64,000 bases of DNA, taken from the NCBI RefSeq assembly GCF_028765575.1, contig NZ_JARACO010000009.1, positions 1-64,000 on the forward strand, read 5' to 3'. Shown in pieces: positions 35,491 through 43,173 of the stretch. This DNA is from Aliivibrio sp. S3MY1 (lineage in GTDB: Bacteria > Pseudomonadota > Gammaproteobacteria > Enterobacterales > Vibrionaceae). The notes beneath the pieces are model-generated. The model was not told the DNA's origin and did not search any database. It saw only the letters and a program-made list of their open reading frames with translations. The translations under genes and the position numbers were made by a program. Each line of letters begins with the position of its first letter. Within the stretch, counting starts at the first letter, position 1.

Positions 35491-35937
35491 ATGGAAGATA
35501 TTAAGGCTTTAATCAAAAAAGAACAATGGCTAGCAAAAGACCGCTTTGATTTTTCTGAAAAAGAAGGGGTCGAAGAGGGCATAAATATATTTGATAATTA
35601 CAAGTTTACAGTGTGCAAGTTTACCCTATTTGAGAACTTACTCACCAACTTAGATAATGATAGTTTATGCCTAGCCTATGATTATTTTGAAGCTGAAAGA
35701 TTAAGACGGTGTTTCAACGATCATTTTAATAAAACTAAAACCCCTATTAATGCAGTTGAAAAAATTGTTTACATATATATTGAGACATTGCTGGGGGAGA
35801 GAGTCAGAAGAACTTTTACATCTGATATCCCTAGCATAAGATCCGAAATAGCTACGTATGCAAAAATGTTTGAACACATGGACTCAAGCACACTAATTAG
35901 CGAGTTTCGCAAGTCAGGTGTCCAGATAGGCAGCTAA
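35491..35937 (+). CDS. Hypothetical protein
   Basis: 148-residue soluble, mostly helical protein with AGGGAA upstream. The first part includes IKKEQWLAKDRFDF. Not recognised. Confidence 0.45.
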   Translation: MEDIKALIKKEQWLAKDRFDFSEKEGVEEGINIFDNYKFTVCKFTLFENLLTNLDNDSLCLAYDYFEAERLRRCFNDHFNKTKTPINAVEKIVYIYIETLLGERVRRTFTSDIPSIRSEIATYAKMFEHMDSSTLISEFRKSGVQIGS

Positions 35938-35962
35938 ATTACATAATCTGATAGGATGAATT

Positions 35963-36163
35963 ATGAACAAAGTAGTATTGAACGAAGATAAGCTAGGTGT
36001 GTTACAAGTCGAAATTGACGGTGTGAATTTTGGCGTTTTCGATGACTTTGACCGTGGGGAATTAGCGTGGTTTCCAAGACGAACCGAACGTCTTTCTGGC
36101 GATCAAATAATTGCACTTGGTGAGGCTTTAAATAAAGCCAATAAGCTAAAATCAGAGAAGTAG
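35963..36163 (+). CDS. Hypothetical small protein
   Basis: 66 residues with AGGATG upstream. Two short strands around VEIDGVNFGVFDDFDRGE, then an amphipathic C-terminal helix. Not recognised. Confidence 0.45.
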   Translation: MNKVVLNEDKLGVLQVEIDGVNFGVFDDFDRGELAWFPRRTERLSGDQIIALGEALNKANKLKSEK

Positions 36164-36214
36164 GAAAATTATTTCTACAAAAGGTTAAACGGTTTTATTA
36201 AAGAGGGTTCACAT

Positions 36215-36454
36215 TTGGAAACTTACGCAACACAAGACGCTTTGGAGTGTACAGCAGACCAGATTTTTTACGCTAATCAAGACCTTTCCAAGTATTACAA
36301 GAAAGGCCACTTGTACGAAATCTTAAAAGTTAATGATGGGGTGGTTTATATCGTTGATCATGAGTGTTTGGATTATGCTTTTTTTCAAGAGGATGTATCT
36401 AAGTTCTTTAAAAAAACTAGCTATCAATTCCCTTCAGAGCCAACTCAACATTAA
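36215..36454 (+). CDS. Hypothetical small protein, TTG start
   Basis: 79 residues from a TTG with GAGGG 8 nt upstream; no ATG exists near the start. Sequence HLYEILKVNDGVVYIVDHECLDYAFF suggests a small beta barrel-like fold. Not recognised. Confidence 0.4.
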   Translation: METYATQDALECTADQIFYANQDLSKYYKKGHLYEILKVNDGVVYIVDHECLDYAFFQEDVSKFFKKTSYQFPSEPTQH

Positions 36455-36474
36455 CCAATATTTAAATAGGAAAA

Positions 36475-36567
36475 ATGATGTTTAAATACAAAACGGAAAA
36501 GCCATTCTGACATGATGAGAAACAGACTTGGTGCTATGATTCGAAACCTCGCTTAACTAAAGAGTAG
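36475..36567 (+). pseudogene. Mini-gene interrupted by a stop codon
   Basis: AGGAAAA precedes an ATG ATG. The frame reads MMFKYKTEKPF, TGA, HDEKQTWCYDSKPRLTKE, TAG. The text after the TGA looks coding, so a TGG-to-TGA change is a simple explanation for a lost 30-residue protein. Confidence 0.3.
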
Positions 36568-36574
36568 TTCGTAT

Positions 36575-36865
36575 ATGGATAACATTGTTCAACACTATGG
36601 AGCGTGGTTAAAAATACATGCTAGAGAACTTGGCAGAAATAGAGCAAACACTCTTTCTATTCATGGGTTTACTGCGATACCTTATATTCTGGAAACGTGG
36701 TCACACGGAAGCCCTATTAAATACGCTAAAGAGTTAGCCACTAAAATAGTTGAGAGTGGTGAGTTTGATTGTGACAGTGTTCACTTAGTTTTACTTGATT
36801 GCAAAAGTATTGAAGGCAGCACGGGTTATCAAGTTTACAGAAAACTGATAAAAGCGAATAAATGA
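36575..36865 (+). CDS. Hypothetical small protein
   Basis: 96 residues. The frame is ordinary, with a helical N-terminus (WLKIHARELGRNRANTLSIH) and GEFDCDSVHLVLLDCKS. Weak ribosome binding site. Last gene of the module. Not recognised. Confidence 0.45.
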   Translation: MDNIVQHYGAWLKIHARELGRNRANTLSIHGFTAIPYILETWSHGSPIKYAKELATKIVESGEFDCDSVHLVLLDCKSIEGSTGYQVYRKLIKANK

Positions 36866-36974
36866 GCATGGGGAATGCACTCAGGCATTCAGGAATTAGC
36901 CAAAAATATTTTATCCTCATTACCTTTTGTTGAATTTGGTATTCCCTCATACCTTAAGAACGAGTGACATTAAC

Positions 36975-37011
36975 GCAATGGTATCGTTTTTCAGAAAAAT
37001 AATACCATTGC
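36975..37011. repeat. Hairpin enclosing the module-end palindrome
   Basis: Perfect 10-bp arms GCAATGGTAT / ATACCATTGC enclose GTTTTTCAGAAAAAT (36986-37000). Two nested dyads. Confidence 0.6.
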
Positions 37012-37112
37012 TTAAGATGCATAGTCACTTGGAAGCATTCTAATAAAATGGCATCACCAAGGGTTTCTGTCCTAGCTGAACGCTTATCTTAAAAAACACC
37101 CCTTCACTACTT

Positions 37113-37130
37113 GTACTACCACGGTACTAC
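37113..37130. promoter_or_regulatory. GTAnTAC box 8
   Basis: GTACTAC-CACG-GTACTAC, perfect repeat of the heptamer; exact reverse complement of box 2. Confidence 0.5.
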
Positions 37131-37143
37131 TTTTCTTTATTTT

Positions 37144-37156
37144 TCAATAAGACATT
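37144..37156. repeat. AATAAGACATT element
   Basis: TTTTTCAATAAGACATTG about 103 bp upstream of promoter copy 5, followed by TTTTGAAAT as in other copies. Confidence 0.4.
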
Positions 37157-37258
37157 GTTTATTTTGAAATTATAAGGTTTTGGTTCGGCATTTTTGCAAG
37201 TCTTTTTTCTTTATATAATTTCCTAATATGCGTACTTAGCGCACACTTAATGAGTAAA

Positions 37259-37289
37259 TTGCGGTATAATAACCATGTCAGTTAAGCAA
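37259..37289 (+). promoter_or_regulatory. Recurrent promoter/operator copy 5
   Basis: TTGCGGTATAATAAC, CAT, GTCAGTTAAGCAA. The left arm has TAAC in place of TGAC. Confidence 0.7.
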
Positions 37290-37313
37290 CGCATCATTAT
37301 TAGGAGCCGCAAA

Positions 37314-37547
37314 ATGGCTATTCAAGAGCAACGAAGAATTAACCAGTTTTTACATACCGCAGCGCAAGCACGTATTCAGTATGGCGAAGACAAAATTCGA
37401 TTAACCCCAATGGCAAAAACCACAAAGTACCTTTTTGAGCATGGCAGTGTATCGCGTGAGGTTCTTGATAGCAGCGTAGACGGTTTACCACTGGATGAAA
37501 AAGAAGTGTGGCAAGAAGTATTAACTCATTTAGATATGTTCAGTTAG
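37314..37547 (+). CDS. Hypothetical small basic protein
   Basis: 77 residues from the ATG at 37314 (AGGAGC upstream). A longer frame from 37275 starts inside the promoter repeat and is rejected. Basic, helical N-terminus. Not recognised. Confidence 0.5.
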   Translation: MAIQEQRRINQFLHTAAQARIQYGEDKIRLTPMAKTTKYLFEHGSVSREVLDSSVDGLPLDEKEVWQEVLTHLDMFS

Positions 37548-37555
37548 GGGGCGGT

Positions 37556-37792
37556 ATGGCGGTTTTAATTAAGAGTTTTGGTAACAACACCGAAGTCAGT
37601 TCTTTTACTGAATTGATGCAAGCGTTAAAAGAGAAATACGCTCAAACGTCAGTGTCGCTTGTATACACAAAAATTAACGAAGGCTTAAAGAAAGTTGTCT
37701 TTATTGATGTGAATGTAAATGGGGATGAGCTGGAAGTGATGGACAGCTATATCCCACAGCGCCCAATCAATTTAGAAGCACTTTTTGTTTAA
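37556..37792 (+). CDS. Hypothetical small protein
   Basis: 78 residues from the ATG at 37556, preceded by GGGGGCGG. Alpha/beta with EGLKKVVFIDVNVNGDELEV. It follows the previous gene after 8 bp. Not recognised. Confidence 0.5.
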   Translation: MAVLIKSFGNNTEVSSFTELMQALKEKYAQTSVSLVYTKINEGLKKVVFIDVNVNGDELEVMDSYIPQRPINLEALFV

Positions 37793-37814
37793 TCTATAAA
37801 AAAGGATTTTTATT

Positions 37815-38540
37815 ATGTTTTATCAATTACCAGAAACACACCCAGAACCAACGTTTGATTTTAAGCTTGCCACCATTCTTGTGATTAAGATCATCAACAC
37901 GATTTACTCACCGAGCTTTAAACGTCTAATCACAAAACCATTCACGATTAAGCCAGAGTTTCAATGCGACAACATTAAGCCACTGGAGGCAAAAGCCAAA
38001 GACAATCTAGATCGTAATTTAAAAAACCATTTAACCGACGCAACTGAAGAGCAGAAACGAACGTATATTGAATGGGTAATGAAAAAGGTAGATTGTAAGC
38101 TTACAAAAAAAGAGTGCAAAGGCCAGCTTACAGAGTTATCTCCAAGTGAGAGAGAGCTGATCATGAAATGGGTTTACTACTCAGCAAGGTTTAATAATCC
38201 ACATACATTAGGTGAACACCAACGAGCGCAATTCTCTTTACATTGTCTATTGGATGATGTGCCTGATTTCTTATCAATAAAATATGGCTTAGAGCACGGC
38301 TTAGTAAACGAAAAGATAGACCAAGCCCTGATTGTTTTTCTGAAAAATAAACCTGCGTCATTTTGGGAGCATGCTTTTTTATCAGATCTGTTCATTATTG
38401 AAAATATAGCGTTGTTTAATGGGCATATCATGCATATTGCGGTAGACGTAGATCGTTTGAGTACAAGAAGCGATAGATCGAATGATATTGAGGTTTTTCG
38501 AAAAGAGCATGCTAATCGTGATATCTACTGTGTTGCTTAG
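37815..38540 (+). CDS. Hypothetical protein
   Basis: 241 residues, AAAAGG upstream, soluble and helical. It contains an in-gene copy of GTTTTTCTGAAAAAT at 38335 that encodes part of IVFLKNKP. Not recognised. Confidence 0.5.
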   Translation: MFYQLPETHPEPTFDFKLATILVIKIINTIYSPSFKRLITKPFTIKPEFQCDNIKPLEAKAKDNLDRNLKNHLTDATEEQKRTYIEWVMKKVDCKLTKKECKGQLTELSPSERELIMKWVYYSARFNNPHTLGEHQRAQFSLHCLLDDVPDFLSIKYGLEHGLVNEKIDQALIVFLKNKPASFWEHAFLSDLFIIENIALFNGHIMHIAVDVDRLSTRSDRSNDIEVFRKEHANRDIYCVA

Positions 38541-38558
38541 TGAGTAAAGATAAAAAGG

Positions 38559-38589
38559 CCACCACAGTAATTTTATTTGTGGTGGTTTT
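38559..38589 (+). terminator. Rho-independent terminator
   Basis: Stem CCACCACA / TGTGGTGG with an 11-nt loop and TTTTATT after it. It precedes a last small gene, so it may be only partial. Confidence 0.65.
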
Positions 38590-38654
38590 ATTGTTATAGA
38601 ATAAGAACGTGAATTGATTCATGATCGCAGCAAACGACCTTGAGGGTATTTTTA

Positions 38655-38924
38655 ATGAGAGCAACGGATTACAGTAAAATAGGCCAAGCACTGGCAAAGC
38701 ATGATCATCAAAATAAGACTTACAGCCATGATGCCTTGCATGCGATTTTCAGAGAGCTACACGGCAGCGAAGAAGAGCAAGCTCAAAAAGAGGCTTACTA
38801 TTATGCGATGTCTAACGCCTATCGTGATACGACTAATGCCCTGTTACTCTCTGAAGAAACCGCGAGTATGACGCCTTTACAAGTCGCTTATAAAAAGCAC
38901 GAAGCGGAAGCGCTCAATAAGTAG
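38655..38924 (+). CDS. Hypothetical small helical protein
   Basis: 89 residues from the ATG at 38655 (GAGGG 8 nt upstream). Fully helical and charged (HGSEEEQAQKEAYYYAMSNA). Not recognised. Confidence 0.5.
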   Translation: MRATDYSKIGQALAKHDHQNKTYSHDALHAIFRELHGSEEEQAQKEAYYYAMSNAYRDTTNALLLSEETASMTPLQVAYKKHEAEALNK

Positions 38925-38974
38925 TTTTAAGCGCTGGGCTGATTGATGAGATCAGTTCAGCCAAATATCGATTA

Positions 38975-39044
38975 ATTTTCAAATAAGACGTTTTCATTTT
39001 TAAATGATGCGAGTTAAGTCCTCTTTTTTTCAAGTTTTTTATTT
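38975..39044. repeat. 70-bp upstream repeat, copy A
   Basis: It starts ATTTTCAAATAAGACGTTTT, includes AAGTCCTC and TTTCAAG, and ends in TTTTTTATTT. It matches copy B (42999-43068) with one base difference. It contains the AATAAGACATT-type element and lies 38 bp before promoter copy 6. Confidence 0.85.
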
Positions 39045-39082
39045 TCTTTATTTTTCGTTTTAATGCGCCATCTTGTTATTAA

Positions 39083-39113
39083 TTGCGGTATAATGACCAT
39101 GTCAGTTAAGCAA
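39083..39113 (+). promoter_or_regulatory. Recurrent promoter/operator copy 6
   Basis: TTGCGGTATAATGAC, CAT, GTCAGTTAAGCAA. Both dyad arms intact. Confidence 0.75.
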
Positions 39114-39134
39114 GTAATCATAAGGATGCAAACC

Positions 39135-39701
39135 ATGACTTTTAACTCTACTCAGGCGGTTGATGTTAACGAATTTCTGGACAATGGATTTCTAACATTA
39201 GCTCATAAGCAACACGGCCCATCACTTTCAGAAGTATCCGTATTGCTAGATAAACCCCACTCTGATTATTCAGATCTACTTTCAGCAACAGAAATGAACT
39301 TGTTTGCTGATTATTTTGAATTCCCATTCAATGCAACCGCTCGATTTATTTCCATTCTTCAATGCTCACAAGGCGAACGCTTTGTTAAGTTTCATGATTT
39401 TGATTTCTGTGATTTAGATGCAGTAAGCAAAAACAGAACGAAAAAGAATTTATTAGAAGCAATTAAAGGGTTTGATGTTATTTATAAGATGGCAAAAGCG
39501 CAGTTCCCGTCTCTGTATGGCGTTGGTGGTGCTTTGTTTTGTGATAAATATGAAAACAATGGTAAGCCTTACTTATTAGATATCACAAAAGATGATCTTG
39601 AAGTTCATGAATATGACATTCAAATTATTTTACCTGTTTCTATGTTTGATGGCTTTGATAGCCGAGAAGACATCAAAACCTTTTTATTGTGTGCAAGCTA
39701 G
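39135..39701 (+). CDS. Hypothetical protein
   Basis: 188 residues from the ATG at 39135 (AAGGA upstream). The longer frame from 39063 crosses the promoter. Acidic soluble protein with FPFNATARFISILQCSQGE. Not recognised. Confidence 0.55.
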   Translation: MTFNSTQAVDVNEFLDNGFLTLAHKQHGPSLSEVSVLLDKPHSDYSDLLSATEMNLFADYFEFPFNATARFISILQCSQGERFVKFHDFDFCDLDAVSKNRTKKNLLEAIKGFDVIYKMAKAQFPSLYGVGGALFCDKYENNGKPYLLDITKDDLEVHEYDIQIILPVSMFDGFDSREDIKTFLLCAS

Positions 39702-39713
39702 GGAGTAGCGATC

Positions 39714-40430
39714 ATGTCTAATTTTCAAGTGGTAAAATTTGATCCAATTAATAAGGGATGGACCCAAGCGTGGGGATTTAAAAACTTTCCTAAATTTGCA
39801 ACCAAACAAGATGCCATTACTCAGTTCAAAGAGAACACTCAAGATTGTAGCGCTCATCTATTACTGCTTGAACACTACGCTTTTGGAAGTAAGCGAATAA
39901 TATTGTCGCAGGTAAACCCAATTCATGATCTGGAGCTTATTGCTCAAGAAGTTCAGCAAGGCCACCACCATGAGCTGATGTCGTTTATAAAAACACAATT
40001 AGTGGGAATCGATTTTGAAGAAGGAACGGATCTCGAAAAAGAAGAACGTATTTTACTGAATCTCACTCAATTCATTTTTCCAGAAAATATCACGCCTCGA
40101 CTTGAGCCCACATTTACTTTAGTCGAGAACGCCAACGGATACGATGACTATACGATTAACCACCACCCATTAATCACTCGTGCTTGTGTTCCTCATTGCA
40201 TTAAAAAGAACGAGCGCTTCAATGTTTATTATGGTGAAAGTAGCAAAGGCTCTGCCCGTTGGGATGGGGATGTAATTAGCTCCCTTGATGACACGGTATT
40301 TACCATTAATGGTTATGAATTGGCTTACAACCCGTACTATGAAGAGTTTCAAACCAATCATTCAGAAATAGGGGCTTGTGAGACTTTTGATGAATTACTA
40401 GAAGCCATTGAGTATTGTAAAAAAGGATAG
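39714..40430 (+). CDS. Hypothetical protein
   Basis: 238 residues with GGAGT upstream, 12 bp after the previous gene. The C-terminal half is beta-rich with two similar strands (DGDVISSLDDTVFTINGYEL). Not recognised. Confidence 0.55.
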   Translation: MSNFQVVKFDPINKGWTQAWGFKNFPKFATKQDAITQFKENTQDCSAHLLLLEHYAFGSKRIILSQVNPIHDLELIAQEVQQGHHHELMSFIKTQLVGIDFEEGTDLEKEERILLNLTQFIFPENITPRLEPTFTLVENANGYDDYTINHHPLITRACVPHCIKKNERFNVYYGESSKGSARWDGDVISSLDDTVFTINGYELAYNPYYEEFQTNHSEIGACETFDELLEAIEYCKKG

Positions 40431-40471
40431 AATTTTGCTCCTTGATAATAATAAAACTGACTGACTTTTTG

Positions 40472-40496
40472 CCCTCTTTTTTGAGGGTTTTTTTTT
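40472..40496 (+). terminator. Rho-independent terminator
   Basis: Stem CCCTC / GAGGG, loop of six T, then nine T. Confidence 0.75.
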
Positions 40497-40544
40497 GCGA
40501 CTTCCTTCACCTTTACTTGTATTAAAAGCACTTAATTTACCAAG

Positions 40545-40575
40545 TTGCGGTATAATGACTATGTCAGTTAAGCAA
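40545..40575 (+). promoter_or_regulatory. Recurrent promoter/operator copy 7
   Basis: TTGCGGTATAATGAC, TAT, GTCAGTTAAGCAA. Confidence 0.75.
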
Positions 40576-40598
40576 GTACACAATTTAAGGGGTCCATT

Positions 40599-40967
40599 AT
40601 GGAACGCAATCAAGACGACATTAACTTAATTTATCAACAAACTCACAATGATTATAAAGGTGAAGGCAATTACATTATGTATGGTGATCCCGAGCGTGGC
40701 ACAATGTATGCGCCTATTGAAAATATGCCAGAAGCCATTTATCAAACGCATTTAGCCAGAGCGAAGAAAGCGCAAAAGAGAGCGGCCCGTAATTCGATTC
40801 TAAAAGGGCTATTTAATCAATTTGGTATCGACCACTTATATCATGTTAGTCAGCAGATTCTATCAAGCAAGTCAGGCGTTCGTAATTTCATCACGCCAAG
40901 AGTTAAAGCAGCACAACGCATTGATTTTTTACATGCACTAAATCAATCAAAAATAATGTGGGATTAA
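40599..40967 (+). CDS. Hypothetical basic protein
   Basis: 122 residues, single-gene module. A basic helical stretch (ARAKKAQKRAARNSILKGLF) near the middle could contact nucleic acid. Not recognised. Confidence 0.55.
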   Translation: MERNQDDINLIYQQTHNDYKGEGNYIMYGDPERGTMYAPIENMPEAIYQTHLARAKKAQKRAARNSILKGLFNQFGIDHLYHVSQQILSSKSGVRNFITPRVKAAQRIDFLHALNQSKIMWD

Positions 40968-40986
40968 ACCACCACAACATAAAAAG

Positions 40987-41019
40987 GGCTTAAGTGTTTA
41001 TGCGCTTAAGCCTTTTTTT
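40987..41019 (+). terminator. Rho-independent terminator
   Basis: Stem GGCTTAAG / CTTAAGCC, then seven T. Confidence 0.85.
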
Positions 41020-41028
41020 GTCCCCCTC

Positions 41029-41043
41029 ATTTTTCTGAAAAAT
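41029..41043. repeat. Module-end palindrome ATTTTTCTGAAAAAT
   Basis: Perfect copy, 9 bp after a terminator. Confidence 0.55.
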
Positions 41044-41095
41044 AGCTGTAATTTTATCCTGTTTTATTCGTTATATTGTCGTCATGTTAATTGTA

Positions 41096-41126
41096 TTGCG
41101 GTATAATGACAGTGTCAGTTAAGCAA
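41096..41126 (+). promoter_or_regulatory. Recurrent promoter/operator copy 8
   Basis: TTGCGGTATAATGAC, AGT, GTCAGTTAAGCAA; dyad TGACA-G-TGTCA is perfect. Confidence 0.75.
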
Positions 41127-41154
41127 ATGCACTTAAATTCAGGAGCCACACATT

Positions 41155-41616
41155 ATGTCAGCACTAACAATCACTCTTAATCGTGAACAAAAATTATATG
41201 TAATGCGTCATCAAAATAAATCATTTAGCTGTTTAGGTTTTGATGTCGTAGCAAATCGTATTGATGAAATGCATGAATTTTTCACCACAAAACAAAACAT
41301 GGTCTTGCCAGCAAAGCCTATTCGTAAAGGGACCATGAAAGCGTATAACTTCTATAATCTGCTTGTTGATCTTGCGCGTGGCTTATACAAAGAAAAGGGA
41401 ATTAAGACCCCAACGGAGTTAAGCGCTCAGCTCAATGGGTTAGAGGGCAAGCAAGTAGAAGTGGTGGACTGTTATGGGGAAACCCGTCGTTTTTATGTGG
41501 GGCGCTCAACAGGTTTTATTCCATGTCACTTAGAGATTAGCCATCATAACTCTAGTGGTGGTGGAGCGGTCACAGGCGCACCCTTTAAGCGTGTAACCGT
41601 TGTTAGTGCGAAGTAG
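41155..41616 (+). CDS. Hypothetical protein
   Basis: 153 residues, AGGAGC upstream. The C-terminal half (VEVVDCYGETRRFYVGRSTG, ending ISHHNSSGGGAV) looks like a small beta-rich domain. First of four genes. Not recognised. Confidence 0.55.
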   Translation: MSALTITLNREQKLYVMRHQNKSFSCLGFDVVANRIDEMHEFFTTKQNMVLPAKPIRKGTMKAYNFYNLLVDLARGLYKEKGIKTPTELSAQLNGLEGKQVEVVDCYGETRRFYVGRSTGFIPCHLEISHHNSSGGGAVTGAPFKRVTVVSAK

Positions 41617-41624
41617 GGGGCATT

Positions 41625-42215
41625 ATGGGGCATTTATCAATTAAACCGCTTAAAATGGCGGTGATCTGTCTTGGCAGTGAGTGGCGTGTAGACAAGCATG
41701 ATTGTGATCGTTTTTTTGCAAAACACACGTCAGGAATTGTTATTTTTGTTAGCTCAGATACAACAAGAGCAATCCCGACGTTTGCACTTGGTTTTTTTGA
41801 CCCAACCAATCGCCATGTTTTTGTTCGTCATGCTTCAATCGGATGCAGTTTAGATAAGTCGATTGATAAAATCATGCACGATATTAAACAAAAGCTACTC
41901 ATTCATTTTGATAGCGCATTAGTTCAGTTGAACGAGTTAAGAAACGTTCACTCTGATCGTGTCGCGGTACTAGATGCACAAGACGAGTTATTTAATGATC
42001 TGCAATCGGTGTTATCTCTCGAACCATTAACGGGTAAAAGCCATCATGTTAGTTATAAAGCATGGGGGATACAGACTTACAATTCAGACTGTATGCGTGG
42101 TGAAGTGATTGTGCCGCATTCTCAAGCGTCATCAAAAGAGCCTAAGTTTGATTTACACCTTAATGAATTAGACCACAACCAAATTAAAGCGATCATCTCT
42201 CTGATTAACGTATAG
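41625..42215 (+). CDS. Hypothetical protein
   Basis: 196 residues with GGGGGCATT upstream, 8 bp after the previous gene. Mixed alpha/beta. Not recognised. Confidence 0.5.
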   Translation: MGHLSIKPLKMAVICLGSEWRVDKHDCDRFFAKHTSGIVIFVSSDTTRAIPTFALGFFDPTNRHVFVRHASIGCSLDKSIDKIMHDIKQKLLIHFDSALVQLNELRNVHSDRVAVLDAQDELFNDLQSVLSLEPLTGKSHHVSYKAWGIQTYNSDCMRGEVIVPHSQASSKEPKFDLHLNELDHNQIKAIISLINV

Positions 42216-42235
42216 AGATAATAAGCAAAGGAACA

Positions 42236-42586
42236 ATGATTATGTGCAATCAAAATGAATTATCTATCCATATCTCAAGCGATGAATTAACAAAGGCGGT
42301 GAAGGTTAAGCAAATTCGCGCTTATGTGCTTAAACAAAACAAAGAACTTACTTTTACGGATCCGACTAACCTAGTGATTAAGCCGTTTAAAAGTGAACAA
42401 GCGGTGGACCATGTTAAGGCTGTTATTGATGAGTTCTTAAATAATATGTGCGAGAGCTTAAATAGTGACATAGCGATGGGATGTTCAGAGCTGTATAACT
42501 GCTGTGATTGTGGCAGCGGTCATTGTGGTTGTCGTTATTGTTTTTCATGTAATGCATGCTCTGAATGTTTGAGCGATGATGAATAG
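42236..42586 (+). CDS. Protein with a cysteine-rich C-terminal knuckle
   Basis: 116 residues. The C-terminus, YNCCDCGSGHCGCRYCF followed by SCNACSEC, has ten Cys and one His in about 25 residues, which suggests binding of two zinc ions. The N-terminal part is ordinary alpha/beta. A zinc-dependent protein- or nucleic-acid-binding role is possible. No family recognised. Confidence 0.55.
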   Translation: MIMCNQNELSIHISSDELTKAVKVKQIRAYVLKQNKELTFTDPTNLVIKPFKSEQAVDHVKAVIDEFLNNMCESLNSDIAMGCSELYNCCDCGSGHCGCRYCFSCNACSECLSDDE

Positions 42587-42622
42587 CGTTAGTTGGCCTT
42601 TGAGCTGCTATAAGGATTAATT

Positions 42623-42946
42623 ATGTTTACCTCACTCAGTCGAGCGCTTAAGGCTCATTTTATTAATACTTTCTATGATGCGCCTATGTGTGGCGTAGTG
42701 GCGATTAATGAAAGCATTGCACGGTTTAAAGCGGTGATTGATGATCAAGCTATCAGTGATGATATGTATTATGAGCATGAAGTAAATGTGTGTCGGTTTG
42801 GTTTTGAAAAGGAAGCGATTGCAGAACTGGAGATCATTAAATCAGATTTACTCACGCATAAAGAAAACATTGAAAAAGGCTGTATCAGTGATTTACGACT
42901 TATCATTATGCCAAGCGTTGATTTAGATTTTGATGTGCCATTTTAG
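42623..42946 (+). CDS. Hypothetical small protein
   Basis: 107-residue helical soluble protein with AAGGAT upstream. Last gene of the module. Followed by a hairpin GGCCAT-TAGCTAAC-ATGGCC near 42977 without a long T-run. Not recognised. Confidence 0.5.
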   Translation: MFTSLSRALKAHFINTFYDAPMCGVVAINESIARFKAVIDDQAISDDMYYEHEVNVCRFGFEKEAIAELEIIKSDLLTHKENIEKGCISDLRLIIMPSVDLDFDVPF

Positions 42947-42998
42947 ATAATGGCATTTCCCCCACCACCAATAAGGGCCATTAGCTAACATGGCCTTG

Positions 42999-43068
42999 AT
43001 TTTCAAATAAGACGTTTTCATTTTTAAATGATGCGAGCTAAGTCCTCTTTTTTTCAAGTTTTTTATTT
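42999..43068. repeat. 70-bp upstream repeat, copy B
   Basis: 69 of 70 bases match copy A at 38975 (single T/C change in AGYTAAG). It lies 48 bp before promoter copy 9. Confidence 0.85.
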
Positions 43069-43116
43069 CCTTTTTTTACCTCTAAAACCCCTATACATCA
43101 CACAATAAACCCCTTA

Positions 43117-43147
43117 TTGCGGTATAATGACTATGTCAGTTAAGCAA
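43117..43147 (+). promoter_or_regulatory. Recurrent promoter/operator copy 9
   Basis: TTGCGGTATAATGAC, TAT, GTCAGTTAAGCAA; identical to copy 7 over the cassette. Confidence 0.75.
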
Positions 43148-43173
43148 TGCATACTAATTTAAGGAGCTACATC

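Larger units (their letters stand above)
36866..37313. other. Intergenic control region before module 5
   Basis: No gene. It holds a hairpin containing the module-end palindrome, GTAnTAC box 8, an AATAAGACATT element and promoter copy 5. It is the only region with all four elements. Confidence 0.5.

Noticed and set aside
37275-37547. Longer frames that begin inside the promoter repeat (for example ATGTCAGTTAAGCAA read as M-S-V-K-Q) at 37275, 39063, 43147 and 44917.
   Set aside because: The ATG exists only when the variable three bases end in AT; other copies have CTG, GTG or GGG there. Each gene has a better start with AGGAG-type binding site just downstream. So this is not a conserved leader peptide.
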